The translations under genes were made by a program, and so were the position numbers. A stretch of 7,729 nt of DNA from Gammaproteobacteria bacterium (GTDB lineage Bacteria; Pseudomonadota; Gammaproteobacteria; Steroidobacterales; Steroidobacteraceae), in NCBI GenBank assembly GCA_029857655.1, contig JAOUGR010000086.1:1-7729 (forward strand), written 5' to 3'. Under the pieces are notes generated by a model, which saw only the letters and a program-made list of their open reading frames with translations, was not told the DNA's origin and made no database searches. Positions within the stretch are counted from its first letter, which is position 1; each line of letters begins with the position of its first letter. Positions 1 to 6,852 of this stretch are shown here, in pieces.

Positions 1-1009
1 CCGACATGACCCAAAGTGCACCGCCGCGACGCGCACTGATCGAGGAATCAGGCGAATAGCTGTAGCCCTTGTCCTCGCGCAGGTTGCTGGTGATGCGCGA
101 AGTAAATGTCCCGCCCAGCAGGCTGTTCGTGAGCGTGGTCGGGAAATAGAGCGCGGTTGCAGGATCCGGCACGGCCACCGCCATGCGCAGCGATGACTGC
201 GGCGCGCCGGGGCGGTCGATCAGCTGTAGTTGCAGCACGTCGCTCGCCTTTGCCGGCAGGTCAGACGGTGGCGCACCCTCGTGCCAGTCCCCGAATGCCC
301 GGCGAAGCGCGGCCTCGAGGGCGGCGCGATCATAGCGTCCGGCGACATAGATGTGAGTGCGTCCGGCGCCGAAGTTGCGCTGGTAGAATCCACGCACGGC
401 CGCGATGTCGTAGCTCTCGAGCTGCCCTGGCGCGGGCAGCACATGCCCGAACGGATGATCGCCATAAACGAGCTTTGCCAGCGCCTCGCCAGCCACGGAA
501 TCCGGTTCCGAACGCGCGACACTCAGGCTGCGCTCGAAATTGGCGATCACGCGCGGGAGTTCGGATTCCGGGAAGCGCGGGTTGCGCAACACGTCGGCAA
601 CCAGCCGGGCGGCCGCCGCCGCATGCTCCGACAGCACGGAAATTCCGACCGAAGTCTGCTCGGCACCGGCGCCGACATTGAGCGCACCGCCCATGCCGGC
701 GGCCATTCGGGCGATGTCGCCGGCGGAGCGCGTGGTCGTTCCTTCCTTCAGCATTTCCACCGCGACATCGGCAAGCCAGGTCGATTCGCCTTCGTCGATA
801 TTGCCGGTCCGGACCACTGCGAACACGGTGACCTTGGGCACCGACCCGTAATCGATGAATGTCAGCGACAGGCCATTGGCGAGCCGCACGGTGTCCCGCG
901 CCGGCAGCGTGAAATCGCGGGGCTGCCCCGGTACTGGCGGTAGTTCACGGCTTTCCGCCTGAGCGGCAAATGCAAGCAGTGCCAGCGCCAGGCAGGTGAA
1001 CCGGGTCAT
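1..1009 (-). CDS. M16-family peptidase-like subunit lacking the zinc motif (non-catalytic partner), 3' end cut by window edge
   Basis: I translated this frame by hand; it is open for 336 codons from the ATG at 1009 to the left edge, with no stop in the window. Residues 1-18 look like a type I signal peptide: a hydrophobic core, then AQA before Glu19, so the product should be periplasmic or otherwise exported. The M16 fold is shown by an N-terminal LANGLSLTF stretch (43-51) and by NLREDKGYSYS (309-319), the family's Arg/Tyr substrate-binding motif, with Arg311 and Tyr318. The inverted zinc motif HxxEH is absent: the aligned residues are Asp81, Val84 and Glu85. It therefore cannot bind zinc like an active subunit and probably forms the second half of a heterodimer with the upstream gene. 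Its ATG overlaps that gene's stop by four bases (ATGA), with GGAG seven bases upstream. Members are usually about 420-460 residues, so roughly 100 are missing. Family assignment is firm; the substrate is unknown. Confidence 0.9.
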   Translation of the reverse strand, partial: MTRFTCLALALLAFAAQAESRELPPVPGQPRDFTLPARDTVRLANGLSLTFIDYGSVPKVTVFAVVRTGNIDEGESTWLADVAVEMLKEGTTTRSAGDIARMAAGMGGALNVGAGAEQTSVGISVLSEHAAAAARLVADVLRNPRFPESELPRVIANFERSLSVARSEPDSVAGEALAKLVYGDHPFGHVLPAPGQLESYDIAAVRGFYQRNFGAGRTHIYVAGRYDRAALEAALRRAFGDWHEGAPPSDLPAKASDVLQLQLIDRPGAPQSSLRMAVAVPDPATALYFPTTLTNSLLGGTFTSRITSNLREDKGYSYSPDSSISARRGGALWVMS

Positions 1010-2415
1010 GGCTGCTCTCCGGCAGGCGCGTGGCCGGGTTCGACGATCAGCACGCTCTTATTGCCGTCCTGCAGGTAACGTCGCGCGACATCCGAAATCA
1101 TCGAGGGCCTGATCGCACGGAATTCCGATTCGATCCGGTTGACGCGCGTCGGGTCGTCGTCAAAAAGTGCGAACGCTGCCAGCAGGTCCACCAGCCCGAA
1201 GCGTGTGCTGGATCCGGCAAGATCGTAGAGATCCGCCCGGATCTTGGTCAGCGCGCGCTCGAGCTCCGCCTGCGTTGGCGGCGCCGCCTTCAACCGTGCA
1301 ATCTCCGCGTCGACATCAGCGATGATCGCATCGGGCGCGACTGCCGCATCGTGGACCAGGTACAGCGTCCACAGCATCGGGCCGTCGTAATTGAACATGT
1401 TGCCAAGCAGGTTGATGCCGCCATTCACGGCGCTGCTGTAGCCGCGCTCCTGCACCAGTTTCTGCCACAAGGCACTGTCCTCGCCCTGCAGCAGGATCTG
1501 GTCCAGCAGGCCAAAAGCGTAGTGCTCTGGCGTACCGCGTTCCGGCACATGCCAGGCGAGGGCGAGGGCCGGGCGCGGCGCGAGCGGATCAACGTATGAC
1601 CTGCGCTTTCCGGCGGTCTGTGGCGGTTCGGATATGTCCGGCTGTGCAGTCGCCACGCGTGACGGCAACGTCGCGAAATACTTCTCGATCCACGTATGGG
1701 CCTGCGCCGCCTCGAAGTCGCCTGCGACGACCAATACGGCATTGCTGGGCGTGTAGTAGGCATCGAAGAATGCGCGCGCGTCCTCGAGTGTCGCTGCGTC
1801 GATGTGCGCAAGGTCGCCGTAGAAATTGTGGGCGTTGTACCAGTTCTCGTTCGCAAGCTGCGGCATGGACAGCCACGGAAAGCCGCCGTAGGGCTGGTTC
1901 AGCACGTTGTCATTGACTTCGTTCTTGACGACGCCCTGCTGGTTCACCAGGTTTTCCCGGGTGATCGCGAGACCGCTCATGCGATCCGCTTCGGCCCACA
2001 GGATTGTCTCGAGCGTGTGCGCGGGCATGAGCTGGTAGTAGTTCGTGTAATCGAGCCGCGTCGAGCCATTCAGGATCCCGCCGTTGCCCTCGATCAATCG
2101 GATGAATTCCATCTTGCCGAGATTGGTCGAGCCCTGGAACATCAGGTGTTCGAACAGGTGCGCGAATCCGGTGCGGTCGCGCGGCTCGACGCGAAATCCG
2201 ATCCGGTAATACACACCGACCGTGACCGTGGGCGCGGTCGCATCCTGCGCAAGCACGACCTTCAGGCCATTGCCGAGCTTGTAGTATTCGATCGGGATGT
2301 TGATCCCGGCGGGCGGCGCGGGTCCTGCACGGGTTGTGAGCGGCTGACTGACACATCCAGCCAGGACGAAAGCCGTGATGAGCCCGCTCCACTTCCGGTG
2401 CGATGCCATTTTCAT
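1006..2415 (-). CDS. M16 zinc metallopeptidase subunit, predicted outer-membrane lipoprotein
   Basis: A 469-residue protein with the M16 (insulinase/mitochondrial processing peptidase-like) layout: two similar half-domains, roughly 40-260 and 270-460. The inverted zinc motif HxxEH is intact at His86-Leu-Phe-Glu89-His90, and the third ligand is probably Glu166 in VVKNEVNDN. The N-terminus has basic residues, a hydrophobic stretch and the lipobox LAGC ending at Cys21. Residue +2 is Val, not Asp, so Lol sorting to the outer membrane, facing the periplasm, is expected. The C-terminal half has LVQERGYSS (320-328) where active homodimers carry the Arg-containing R/Y motif; the Arg position is Val321, so this half looks unable to complete substrate binding alone. 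That fits a heterodimer with the following gene. The start overlaps the preceding dehydrogenase stop by four bases; an in-frame ATG two codons later (2409) is an alternative start. Family is sure, the peptide substrate unknown. Confidence 0.93.
   Translation of the reverse strand: MKMASHRKWSGLITAFVLAGCVSQPLTTRAGPAPPAGINIPIEYYKLGNGLKVVLAQDATAPTVTVGVYYRIGFRVEPRDRTGFAHLFEHLMFQGSTNLGKMEFIRLIEGNGGILNGSTRLDYTNYYQLMPAHTLETILWAEADRMSGLAITRENLVNQQGVVKNEVNDNVLNQPYGGFPWLSMPQLANENWYNAHNFYGDLAHIDAATLEDARAFFDAYYTPSNAVLVVAGDFEAAQAHTWIEKYFATLPSRVATAQPDISEPPQTAGKRRSYVDPLAPRPALALAWHVPERGTPEHYAFGLLDQILLQGEDSALWQKLVQERGYSSAVNGGINLLGNMFNYDGPMLWTLYLVHDAAVAPDAIIADVDAEIARLKAAPPTQAELERALTKIRADLYDLAGSSTRFGLVDLLAAFALFDDDPTRVNRIESEFRAIRPSMISDVARRYLQDGNKSVLIVEPGHAPAGEQP
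1017..1020 (-). promoter_or_regulatory. Ribosome binding site of the non-catalytic M16 subunit
   Basis: The minus strand reads GGAG here, seven bases before the ATG at 1009. It lies inside the last codons of the preceding M16 gene. With the ATGA overlap, it supports this start and suggests the second subunit can both reinitiate and be initiated independently. Confidence 0.6.
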
Positions 2416-3179
2416 CGCGGTGCCATCCGGATGGCCCCATCGAGCCTGATCGTGGTGCCGTTCAGCATGTGATTCGTGCAGATGGAAGCGACGAGCTCCG
2501 CGTACTCCTCCGGCCGCCCGAGGCGCGGCGGATACGGCACCTGCTTGCCGAGCGAGTCCTGCGCTTCCTGCGGCAGGCCTGCCATCATCGGCGTCTGGAA
2601 CAGGCCGGGCGCAATCCCGACCACGCGGATGCCGAAGCGCGCAAGTTCGCGCGCGAGCGGCAATACCATTCCGATGACCGCGGCCTTCGAGGTGGCATAG
2701 GCGACCTGGCCGATCTGGCCTTCATAGGCGGCAACCGATGCCGTGTGGATCAGCAGGCCGCGCTCGCCGTCCGCGTCAGGTTCGTTGTTCTGCATCAGCG
2801 CAGCAGCCGCGCGATCGACACTGAATGTGCCGACCGTGTTGATGGCCAGCACGCGCTGGAACACGCTGGAGGGGAGGGGTCCATCCCGGCCCAGGAGCTT
2901 GCCGGGTGTCGCGACACCGGCGCAGGACACGGCCAGGTTCAGGCCACCCATCCAGTTCGCGGCTTCGCGGATAACGGATTCCACGGCCGATTCACTGGTA
3001 ACGTCGCAGCCCCTGTAGCGGGCAGCCTTGCCAAGTGCGGCCGCTGCCGTCTCGCCGGCCTGGTCCTGCACGTCGAGGAGCGTCACCTTGCCACCCGCGG
3101 CGACCAGATGCCTTGCGGTTGCAAGCCCGAGGCCCGAGGCCCCGCCGCTGATGACGGCCTTGACCTGATCCAGCTTCAT
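2412..3179 (-). CDS. Short-chain dehydrogenase of the HSD17B10 type, probable 2-methyl-3-hydroxybutyryl-CoA / 3-hydroxyacyl-CoA dehydrogenase
   Basis: A 255-residue classical short-chain dehydrogenase, normal length. The cofactor loop GGASGLG is at 12-18, and Asp36 ends the second strand, which favours NAD over NADP. The usual NNAG is SCAG (85-88; HSD17B10 has NCAG). The catalytic set is Asn114, Ser148, Tyr161 and Lys165. From memory of the family, the stretches TASVAAYEGQIGQVAY, IAPGLFQTP and the C-terminal RLDGAIRM are strongly like human HSD17B10. That enzyme oxidises 2-methyl-3-hydroxybutyryl-CoA to 2-methylacetoacetyl-CoA in isoleucine degradation and acts on other 3-hydroxyacyl-CoAs. 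A cytoplasmic role in branched-chain acyl-CoA breakdown fits the carboxylase genes upstream. The start has a G-rich Shine-Dalgarno-like run nine bases upstream. The stop overlaps the M16 lipoprotein start as ATGA, so the two are probably translationally coupled. Exact substrate is inferred; short-chain fatty acyl-CoA oxidation is the main alternative. Confidence 0.9.
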   Translation of the reverse strand: MKLDQVKAVISGGASGLGLATARHLVAAGGKVTLLDVQDQAGETAAAALGKAARYRGCDVTSESAVESVIREAANWMGGLNLAVSCAGVATPGKLLGRDGPLPSSVFQRVLAINTVGTFSVDRAAAALMQNNEPDADGERGLLIHTASVAAYEGQIGQVAYATSKAAVIGMVLPLARELARFGIRVVGIAPGLFQTPMMAGLPQEAQDSLGKQVPYPPRLGRPEEYAELVASICTNHMLNGTTIRLDGAIRMAPR

Positions 3180-3188
3180 TTTCGTGTC

Positions 3189-3220
3189 CCCCGGGCGTCA
3201 GTTTACAGAGGTCGCCGGGG
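3189..3220 (-). promoter_or_regulatory. Possible hairpin covering the ribosome binding site of the HSD17B10-like gene
   Basis: In the 52-base gap between the two dehydrogenases, CCCCGG and CCGGGG form a perfect six-pair stem (3189-3194 with 3215-3220) around a 20-base loop. On the transcript the 3' arm contains the G run that is the only Shine-Dalgarno candidate for the gene starting at 3179. The stem could limit ribosome entry unless translation of the upstream gene opens it. GC-only stems arise easily by chance in DNA this rich in GC, and no U-tract follows, so it is not a terminator. Confidence 0.2.
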
Positions 3221-3231
3221 CCTGCGGCATG

Positions 3232-3993
3232 CTACAGACGCAGTCCACCGTCGACTTCGATCACGCGGCCATTCACAAAGTCGTTCCGGGCGATGTAGAC
3301 AGCAGTCGAGGCAATCTCCGCCGGATCGCCAAGCCGACGCAATGGCACGGCTTCTGTGACCTTCGCCACGATCTCGGGTTTCATCGCAGCCAGGATTTCG
3401 GTCGCGCAGAAGCCGGGCGCGATGGCCACGCTGCGGATGCCGTGTCGCGCCAGCTCCTTGGCCCAGACGACCGTCATCGCCGCGACGCCGGCCTTGGCGG
3501 CCGAGTAGTTGGTCTGTCCGGCATTGCCTTCACGCGAGATGGAGGAAATATTGATGATCAGCCCGCCGTTGCCGAGGCGGATCATGCGTTCCGCTGCTTC
3601 GCGCGCACACAGGAAAACGCCGGTCAGATTGACATTCAGCACGGCGTTCCATTGCGCAAGCGTCATTTTGGCCTGGATTTCTCCGTCCTTCGCCTTGACC
3701 AGCAGCGCATCGCGTGTCACGCCGGCATTGTTGATCAGAACGTCCAGCCTGCCGTAGTCGCAAACGATTGATTCCATGCTGGCGATGACCTGCGATTCAT
3801 CGGCGACGTCCGTGTGGTAGGGTCTGGCGCGCACGCCCAGTGCCGTGCATTGCGCGCAGGTCTCATCGAGATCCGCGGCAGTGATGTCGAGCGCCGCGAT
3901 CTGCGCGCCCTCGGCCGCGAACGCGAGTGCCATGGCCCGGCCCAGACCGCGGCCGCCGCCGGTGATGGCGATCACTTTGTTGGAAAGCTGCAT
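3232..3993 (-). CDS. FabG-like short-chain dehydrogenase/reductase (probable 3-ketoacyl/3-hydroxyacyl thioester oxidoreductase)
   Basis: A 253-residue classical short-chain dehydrogenase. The cofactor loop TGGGRGLG is at 11-18, Asp36 ends the second strand (NAD-type), NNAG is at 88-91, Asn122 sits in NVNLTG, and the active site is Ser150 or Ser151, Tyr163 and Lys167 (YSAAK). The spacing from the second Ser to Tyr is 12 rather than the usual 13, so which serine is catalytic is unclear. NNAGVTRDALLVK and the C-terminal VDGGLRL are typical of FabG-like reductases of 3-ketoacyl thioesters. Here it more likely acts on an acyl-CoA in catabolism than in fatty acid synthesis; this is context-based. 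The frame is open upstream to a TTG at 4032, but ATG 3993 is chosen because AAAGG lies five bases before it and the dehydrogenase fold starts at once. It follows the alpha subunit after 91 bases and precedes the second dehydrogenase by 52. An AtuG-like role in terpene degradation is an alternative. Confidence 0.88.
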   Translation of the reverse strand: MQLSNKVIAITGGGRGLGRAMALAFAAEGAQIAALDITAADLDETCAQCTALGVRARPYHTDVADESQVIASMESIVCDYGRLDVLINNAGVTRDALLVKAKDGEIQAKMTLAQWNAVLNVNLTGVFLCAREAAERMIRLGNGGLIINISSISREGNAGQTNYSAAKAGVAAMTVVWAKELARHGIRSVAIAPGFCATEILAAMKPEIVAKVTEAVPLRRLGDPAEIASTAVYIARNDFVNGRVIEVDGGLRL

Positions 3994-4084
3994 GAGAACC
4001 TTTACTGCAACTGCGAACAAGTGTGCAGACAATGTAACGGGGACAGCACGTTAGCGCGTCTTGCGCCGCAAAACAACCGACCGT
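3994..4084 (-). other. Longest intergenic gap (91 bases) between the carboxylase alpha subunit and the dehydrogenases
   Basis: This gap separates the tightly overlapped carboxylase/hydratase block from the dehydrogenase/M16 block. I see no terminator with a T-tract. The best sigma70-like pair, TTGTTT and TAACGT with 17 bases between, matches only about half the consensus positions. A five-pair inverted repeat, CTGCA and TGCAG (4005-4009, 4024-4028), lies just before the ribosome binding site. It could hold a secondary promoter or RNA processing site, but nothing proves it. Confidence 0.3.
3999..4003 (-). promoter_or_regulatory. Ribosome binding site deciding the start of the FabG-like gene
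   Basis: The minus strand reads AAAGG, then five bases, then the ATG at 3993. No comparable site serves the upstream TTG at 4032, so this fixes the shorter, 253-residue form. Confidence 0.6.
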
Positions 4085-6058
4085 TCAGACGGACTCTATG
4101 TCAAACAGCACGGTATCGGCGTCGACCAGTTCGCCGGCCCGCACGAGCACCTTGGCGATACGCCCTGCTCGAGCGGCTTTGATCGCGTGCTGCATCTTCA
4201 TGCCTTCGACGACCGCCAGCACGTCACCGCGCGCGACGCTATCGCCGGCCTTGACGCGAAGCTCCACAACGCGGCCCGGCAATGGCGATGCGGGATGCGC
4301 ATCGGCGTCCTCGACGGTTCGTTCGAACGGCCAGGCAGTGGCCAGCGCAATTTCATCCGTCCGCGCTCCGATGATCTGCAGCCGTGCGCCGTGACGGATC
4401 AATGCGATGTCGCGCGGGCCTGCGCCAGCATCGACACGGTAGCGATCACTGCCTTCGGCCAGCACGCACCCGGACAGGGATGGGCCGCTCGTCGCGATAT
4501 CGATCCGGCTGCCCACACGGGAGGCGCGCAACTGCAGGAATGCCGGCGCACGCAAGCCTACCGCCAGCCGGCCGGAGCCTGCCATCCGCCAGGCATCGCC
4601 GCGCGACCACGGCGAGCTATCGCCGGCGCCGGCCGCCAGCTGTGCCGCGGCGTCCAGCGCAAGATTTGCCGCGAGCAGCAGGGACTCGGGCGCGGGCGGC
4701 GTGGGTTTCGTCAGCACTTCGAGTTCGCGATCCACGAAACCCGTGTCGACGTCGCCGGCGGCGAATTGCGGGTGCGCTGCGATTTCGCGCAACAATGGCA
4801 GGTTGGTCGCAACCCCGAAGATCGCTGTGTGGGCGAGGCGATCCTTGAGCGTCGCCAGCGCGGAGTCGCGGTCCGGGCCACGCGCGATTACTTTCGCGAT
4901 CATAGGGTCGTAGTAGACCGTGATGGCGTCGCCATCCTCGACGCCCCGATCGACGCGCCAATGCGCGTCTTCGGGCGGACAGACGAAGCGCTCGATTTTT
5001 CCCGTCGACGGCAGGAATCCGCGGCGAGGGTCCTCGCTGTAGATGCGAGCCTCGATGGCATGGCCCTGCTGACGCAATTGATCCTGCGCGAGTGGCAGCC
5101 TTTCACCCGAGGCGACGAGCAGCTGCCATTCGACGAGGTCGAGACCCGTCACCGCCTCGGTCACCGGGTGCTCGACCTGCAGGCGCGTATTCATTTCCAT
5201 GAAGTAGAACTCGCCGTCCGCGCTCACGATGAACTCGACCGTGCCTGCATTCACGTAACCCGCCGCCCTGGCCGTACGCACGGCGGCTCGGGTCATCGCG
5301 GCGCGTGTATCCGCGTTGATGAATGGGGAAGGGGATTCCTCTATGATTTTCTGGTAGCGGCGCTGGACCGAGCATTCCCGCTCGAAGAGATGCAGGCAAT
5401 CGCCGTGGGCATCGCCGAAGACCTGCACTTCGACGTGCCGCGGGCGCTCGAGAAAGCGCTCGAGCATCAAGCGTCCGTCGCCAAAGGCGTTCTCGGCTTC
5501 ACCGCGGGCGCCAAGGATCGCTTCCGGCAATTCGGCGGCCTCGCGCACGACACGCATGCCTTTGCCGCCGCCGCCGGCGACCGCCTTGACGAGCAGCGGA
5601 AAGCCGACGCGCAGGGCCTCGCGCTTCAGTACGCGATCGCTCTGGTCGTCGCCCATGTAGCCCGGCACGATCGGTACGCCGGCTGCGGAAACTATCGCCT
5701 TCGCTTCGTGCTTCAGGCCCATCGCACGGATTGCGGAGGCGGGCGGTCCGACGAACCGGATGCCGGCGGCCTCGCAGGCCTCGGCAAATGCGGCGTTCTC
5801 GGACAGGAACCCGTATCCGGGATGAATCGCGTCCGCACGCGTCGCGCGCGCGCCCCGAATCACGGCATCGGCGTCAAGATAGGACTCGCGCGCCGGCGCG
5901 GGCCCGATGCAGACAGCTTCGTCCGCGGTCCGGACGTGCAGCGCGCCGCGGTCCGCCGCGGAGTGCACTGCGATTGAATGAATGCCCAGCCTGCGGCAGG
6001 TCCGCATGATGCGGCACGCGATCTCGCCGCGATTGGCGATCAGGAGCCGGCGCAACAT
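4085..6058 (-). CDS. liuD: Acyl-CoA carboxylase alpha subunit: biotin carboxylase plus biotin carrier domain (3-methylcrotonyl-CoA carboxylase type)
   Basis: A 657-residue subunit that carboxylates its own biotin with ATP and bicarbonate. It is the usual length for MCC alpha. The biotin carboxylase domain spans about 1-447: N-terminal lobe with LLIANRGEIACRI; ATP-grasp residues Lys116 and Lys158 and the glycine loop GGGGKG (162-167); His208, Glu275, Glu288, Asn290, Arg292, Glu296 and Arg338, matching E. coli AccC almost number for number. Residues about 450-580 are the less conserved linker, where MCC-type enzymes have the BT domain contacting the beta subunit. The carrier domain (about 590-657) has the biotinylation motif EGMKM with Lys621; most relatives have Ala where Gly619 is. 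The ATG overlaps the hydratase stop by one base (TGATG), with no Shine-Dalgarno, so coupling is likely. Gene order beta-hydratase-alpha matches liuB-liuC-liuD. Geranyl-CoA carboxylase alpha (AtuF) is the main alternative. Confidence 0.93.
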   Translation of the reverse strand: MLRRLLIANRGEIACRIMRTCRRLGIHSIAVHSAADRGALHVRTADEAVCIGPAPARESYLDADAVIRGARATRADAIHPGYGFLSENAAFAEACEAAGIRFVGPPASAIRAMGLKHEAKAIVSAAGVPIVPGYMGDDQSDRVLKREALRVGFPLLVKAVAGGGGKGMRVVREAAELPEAILGARGEAENAFGDGRLMLERFLERPRHVEVQVFGDAHGDCLHLFERECSVQRRYQKIIEESPSPFINADTRAAMTRAAVRTARAAGYVNAGTVEFIVSADGEFYFMEMNTRLQVEHPVTEAVTGLDLVEWQLLVASGERLPLAQDQLRQQGHAIEARIYSEDPRRGFLPSTGKIERFVCPPEDAHWRVDRGVEDGDAITVYYDPMIAKVIARGPDRDSALATLKDRLAHTAIFGVATNLPLLREIAAHPQFAAGDVDTGFVDRELEVLTKPTPPAPESLLLAANLALDAAAQLAAGAGDSSPWSRGDAWRMAGSGRLAVGLRAPAFLQLRASRVGSRIDIATSGPSLSGCVLAEGSDRYRVDAGAGPRDIALIRHGARLQIIGARTDEIALATAWPFERTVEDADAHPASPLPGRVVELRVKAGDSVARGDVLAVVEGMKMQHAIKAARAGRIAKVLVRAGELVDADTVLFDIESV

Positions 6059-6852
6059 CAGTCGGGATCGCGCCAGTTCGCGCGGCGTTTTTCGAGGAAA
6101 GCGGACAGGCCTTCGGCGCCTTCTTCACTTCCGCGAATCCTTGCGATCCAGTGCGCCAGTTCGCCGCCCAGTTCCGCATCTGCCGAATCGGTACGGCCGG
6201 CAGCGCGGCGCAGCAGGGCCTTGATCTCGACCTGTGCGCGAGGCCCGCCGGCGAGCAGCGCATCGACGAGTTTTCCGGCAGCATCGGGAAGCGCCGCGTC
6301 GTCCACCGCCTCGTGCACGAGCCCGATTCGCGCTGCGGTCGCGGCATCCATGACTTCGCCGCTCAGCATGTAGCGCCCGGCCTGGCGGGCGCCGATCGCG
6401 CGAATCACGTAGGGAGAGATCATCGCGGGAATCAGCCCGAGCCTGACTTCGCTCAGCGAAAACCGGGCCGCACTGCCTGCGATTGCAATATCACAGGCCG
6501 CAATCAGGCCGATTGCGCCGCCGAATGCTGCGCCGTTGACGAGCGCGACAGTCGGTTGCGGCATGTGCGCGAGACGATCGAGCAGCGCGACAAAACGCCT
6601 TGCGGCCGCGACATTCTGCTCGGGCGCGGCGGATCCTGACGCGCGCATCTCGCCGATATCCGCGCCGGCGCAAAAAGCGCTGCCGGCGCCGGTCAGCAGC
6701 ACGGCGCGCAGTCCGGTTTCGGCGGCGAGCTTTGCCAGGGCGTCGGTGAGCCCAGCAATCAGTTCCGCGCAGAGCGCATTGCGCTCGGCGGGCCGGTCGA
6801 GAATGAGGGTTGCAGTGCCGCGCGGGTCGCGCTCGATTCTGAGCATCGCCAT
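6058..6852 (-). CDS. liuC: Enoyl-CoA hydratase/isomerase family protein, probable 3-methylglutaconyl-CoA hydratase
   Basis: A 264-residue crotonase-fold protein. Oxyanion-hole segments are visible at FCAGADIGEM (60-69) and NGAAFGGAIG (106-115). Of the two crotonase catalytic glutamates, the second is kept (Glu135 in SLSEVRLGLIP); the first is Gly115 in GGAIGLIAACD. As I recall, this is common in bacterial LiuC/AtuE-type hydratases, together with IPAMISPYV. The expected reaction is hydration of 3-methylglutaconyl-CoA to HMG-CoA, the step after the carboxylase. The start is ATG 6852: the frame stays open far upstream, but that part overlaps the beta subunit in another frame. The ATG shares one base with the beta-subunit stop and the hydratase stop shares one base with the alpha-subunit ATG, so this gene sits between the two carboxylase subunits with no gaps. 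ATG 6846 is an alternative start. If the carboxylase uses geranyl-CoA, this would be the isohexenylglutaconyl-CoA hydratase (AtuE). Confidence 0.88.
   Translation of the reverse strand: MAMLRIERDPRGTATLILDRPAERNALCAELIAGLTDALAKLAAETGLRAVLLTGAGSAFCAGADIGEMRASGSAAPEQNVAAARRFVALLDRLAHMPQPTVALVNGAAFGGAIGLIAACDIAIAGSAARFSLSEVRLGLIPAMISPYVIRAIGARQAGRYMLSGEVMDAATAARIGLVHEAVDDAALPDAAGKLVDALLAGGPRAQVEIKALLRRAAGRTDSADAELGGELAHWIARIRGSEEGAEGLSAFLEKRRANWRDPD

Noticed and set aside
230..943. Plus-strand open frame of 237 codons at the left end
   Set aside because: It is antisense to the minus-strand M16 partner gene, which has a signal peptide, M16 motifs and an ATGA junction. The plus frame shows none of these.
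1696..3359. Two long plus-strand open frames (1696-2472 and 2403-3359)
   Set aside because: They run antisense across clear M16 and dehydrogenase genes and cross their junctions; no recognisable protein family.
4005..4028. CTGCA/TGCAG inverted repeat before the FabG-like gene as an operator or terminator
   Set aside because: Only five pairs with a 14-base loop and no T-tract; too short to separate from chance.
3994..4032. Longer form of the FabG-like gene starting at a TTG (4032)
   Set aside because: The extra 13 residues precede the normal dehydrogenase start and lack a good ribosome site, whereas ATG 3993 has AAAGG five bases upstream.
4052..4076. Small GC-rich inverted repeat (TTGC/GCAA) after the alpha subunit as a terminator
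   Set aside because: The stem is only four pairs, and the adjacent A/T run lies on the wrong side for minus-strand transcription.
4061..5977. A 638-codon open frame on the plus strand opposite the carboxylase alpha gene
   Set aside because: It mirrors a strongly recognised biotin carboxylase gene in GC-rich DNA, where antisense frames stay open. Its translation shows no family motifs and is rich in Arg, His and Asp as expected for a complement artefact.
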